A stretch of 60,000 bases of DNA from Bugula neritina (taxonomy: Eukaryota > Bryozoa > Gymnolaemata > Cheilostomatida > Bugulidae): positions 14,945,998 through 15,005,997 of the forward strand of contig OZ037767.1 of NCBI GenBank assembly GCA_964035545.1, in the 5' to 3' direction. Under the pieces are notes generated by a model. That model saw only the letters and a program-made list of their open reading frames with translations. It made no database searches and was not told the origin of the DNA. The stretch's first letter is position 1. Each line of letters opens with the position of its first letter. Of the stretch, positions 59,001-60,000 are shown one piece after another. A program made the translations under genes and the position numbers.

Positions 59001-59499
59001 AATAGTAAAACTTTATAGTGATTATAATAATTAATTTTCCAGAGTTGCTCAATTGTATACTACTTTGGAGTTACCCACTCTCACATGTAACTTTAAAATA
59101 TTAATTCTGCCCTTTTCATCTTGTTCACTAGCAGATTTTTCTATAAACAACATCATCATAATATGTTCCTTCACATTACTTTACTATGCAAAGACCCGAG
59201 TTTGGTTGTTGCATTACATCTAAAAATAGAACTACTTACTGATTCATTAGAGAATCTTAGGTTCTCAGTCTATCTCCAGCTAGTCCCCAGACTAAGTTAT
59301 ATTAGTGCTGACTCTGTTATCCTATGCTGCCAGGCCCTCCTACCAACAATCACCGCTGCCGAATAATTCTCAGCTCAACAAGAAGGCAGCAGCTGAGTCG
59401 CTGCCGCACCAACTCGAGCAACTTAAACAGGAACTGATGGTAGAGATCAAGGATGACCTTGAGAAGCTGCGACAGGACATCATATTGGGTATAGAATAA
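47084..59499 (+). CDS. ENAH: Ena/VASP family actin regulator
   Basis: Exons 47084-47232, 48985-49162, 50951-51131, 52538-52661, (53266-53550 optional), 56016-56076, 57022-57463, 57807-57988, 58418-58522, 58642-58736 and 59334-59499 join in phase to 560 residues, or 655 with the optional exon. Ena/VASP proteins are tetramers that speed actin filament elongation at leading edges and adhesions. Seen: a 50-residue N-terminal extension; EVH1 (MGEQSLISIRASVVIYDD to AVLHIS) with the FPPPP-binding aromatics Tyr, Trp (KKWLP) and Phe (TFHQ); a Ser/Tyr-rich linker; a PPPPPPPP tract for profilin; the G-actin site SGLAAALKSATLKSV; the F-actin site GLMEEMQRKLARRKARA; and a C-terminal tetramerising coiled coil (LEQLKQELMVEIKDDLEKL). 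Translation could also start at 48989, giving 509 residues. Confidence 0.93.
47640..48984. repeat. 44-bp minisatellite made of the Ena EVH1-exon acceptor
   Basis: About 29 copies of a 44-bp unit each contain GGTATTACAGTACTATAG. The real acceptor, GGTATTACAG/TACTATGGG, is the final copy, so every unit carries the 3' splice site plus the first six exon bases. The array fills the downstream two thirds of the intron and ends exactly at the exon. Confidence 0.95.
49182..49308. mobile_element. 127-bp foldback (MITE-like) element in Ena intron
   Basis: The arms 49182-49210 and 49281-49308 (CTATAAGCAGCACCGAGT and its inverse) pair, and inner arms (TTGGGGTTCTCA / TGAGAACTCCCAA) continue the hairpin. 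It starts 20 nt after the EVH1 exon donor. No target duplication is clear. Confidence 0.7.
49334..49497. mobile_element. Tourist-like MITE, 164 bp, TAA target duplication
   Basis: The terminal inverted repeats are about 38 bp (left begins CACTGCGTTTCCATTATCGC; right is its near inverse), flanked by TAA at 49331-49333 and 49498-49500. The 3-bp TAA duplication fits PIF/Harbinger-type MITEs, though its ends differ from the full element at 31184. Confidence 0.88.
49501..50950 (+). other. Ena intron, no further feature seen
   Basis: AT-rich intronic sequence between the MITE and the second EVH1 exon. I see no exon, repeat array or element. The same holds for 51132-52537. Confidence 0.5.
53172..53272 (+). 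promoter_or_regulatory. Possible internal Ena promoter
   Basis: TATATATAG at 53172-53180 lies about 95 nt before an ATG at 53273 in a strong context (AAGATGG) that opens a 92-codon exon with a usable donor. This would give an Ena form lacking EVH1. It is inference from sequence only. Confidence 0.35.
53266..53550 (+). other. Alternative Ena exon, first exon or in-frame cassette
   Basis: The frame codes for MAETEGVINIPVHIAAETAG and continues to HRSVSPRLM at a GTAAGT donor. If used internally from a weak acceptor (gtttgag/A) it is 285 nt (95 codons), so inclusion or skipping keeps frame, because exons 52538-52661 and 53266-53550 both end in phase 2. It may instead be an alternative first exon starting at 53273. 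Confidence 0.6.
53551..56015 (+). other. Ena intron, no further feature seen
   Basis: About 2.5 kb of AT-rich intron with a short acacac-type run near 55531-55577 and no convincing exon. A 26-nt exon-like segment at 55879-55904 would put a stop in frame and is not called. Confidence 0.5.
57974..58016 (+). repeat. Tandem 21-bp duplication of an Ena exon donor junction
   Basis: TCTGTCTCGTCTAAG/GTAAGT is followed at once by TCTGTCTCGTCTAAAGTAAGT. Both copies have a strong GTAAGT donor. Use of the second (at 58010) would insert seven residues, VSSVSSK, without shifting frame. Confidence 0.85.
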
Positions 59500-59509
59500 T
59501 CTAATTTAT

Positions 59510-59850
59510 ACAATATATGATAAGTAATAAATCATATATATTATTTATTATATACAATAAATAATATATATATTATTTATTACCTCTATGATATAATAAA
59601 TAATATATAATAAATATAGTTTATTATATATAATATATAATAAATAATATGAATTTTCTATTATATGCAATGTATAATATATCTTACATAATATATATCA
59701 TAAATGATATAATATATGCCATGTATAATATGTAATATTTATATATATGTATATATAGTGTATGATGAATAATATATATTATATATAATATATAATATGT
59801 AATGTATGATATAATATATATTTACCATGATATATTAAGTTTATACATAT
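59510..59850. repeat. AT-rich (tatataataaat)-type low-complexity tract after Ena
   Basis: Directly after the Ena stop codon, about 340 bp of only A/T-dominated repeats contain many AATAAA words, so the poly(A) site cannot be chosen. Nothing else is seen to 60000. Confidence 0.85.
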
Positions 59851-60000
59851 TGAATATATAATGCAAGTTGAAATTACAATTACTTGTAGTTCAATAATAA
59901 TTGAATAGTCACAAAAGTTTGATTAAATACTGTTTTCCTGCATATTTCTGGTTTTTTAATAAGGTTGTTTTATGCAATATTATTTACATTATGAAGCTTA

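Overview
The window is nuclear DNA of an animal. It carries spliced genes with GT-AG introns and clear animal orthologues: Ena/VASP, WDR43, MAT1, pyruvate kinase, a p24 cargo receptor and PRORSD1. It is AT-rich, fairly gene-dense, and its introns are full of short tandem repeats. A UxxU selenoprotein of the SelL type, a secreted fungal/plant-type haem peroxidase, and tRNA-headed SINEs with a tail I associate with cephalopod-type SINEs suggest an aquatic invertebrate, perhaps a lophotrochozoan. That placement is an inference with low confidence.

Layout. 1-3.2 kb (-): 5' part of a secreted haem peroxidase, cut by the window edge. 4.6-7.4 kb (-): TMED/p24. 8.8-13.5 kb (-): MAT1, divergent from 15.0-17.3 kb (+), a SelL-type selenoprotein with two in-frame TGA codons and a candidate SECIS hairpin in its 3'UTR. 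18.1-19.3 kb (-): an unrecognised single-exon protein. 19.9-28.5 kb (-): complete pyruvate kinase, 12 coding exons. 30.6-36.9 kb (-): PRORSD1, whose last intron holds a 27-bp minisatellite split by a 3.6-kb PIF/Harbinger transposon. PRORSD1 is divergent from 38.6-45.3 kb (+), WDR43/UTP5, 12 coding exons. 47.1-59.5 kb (+): Ena/VASP, with EVH1, proline-rich and EVH2 regions. All exon joins were made by hand from splice consensus, reading phase and conserved protein sequence. Every complete gene model closes in frame, but none has been tested against RNA.

The genes are unrelated housekeeping and cytoskeletal functions: glycolysis, ribosome biogenesis, the CDK-activating kinase/TFIIH, ER-Golgi transport, tRNA proofreading, redox and actin. 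They form no cluster or operon.

Two things stand out. First, the SelL gene would be missed or called a pseudogene by ordinary annotation, because both redox residues are TGA. Second, several minisatellites are built from splice junctions themselves. WDR43 intron 9 holds about 70 copies of its own exon-intron donor junction. The Ena EVH1 exon is preceded by about 29 copies of its own acceptor. A pyruvate kinase acceptor is repeated about 7 times. An Ena donor is duplicated once in frame (21 bp). These look like stages of one process, tandem amplification seeded at splice sites, and they create arrays of decoy splice sites.
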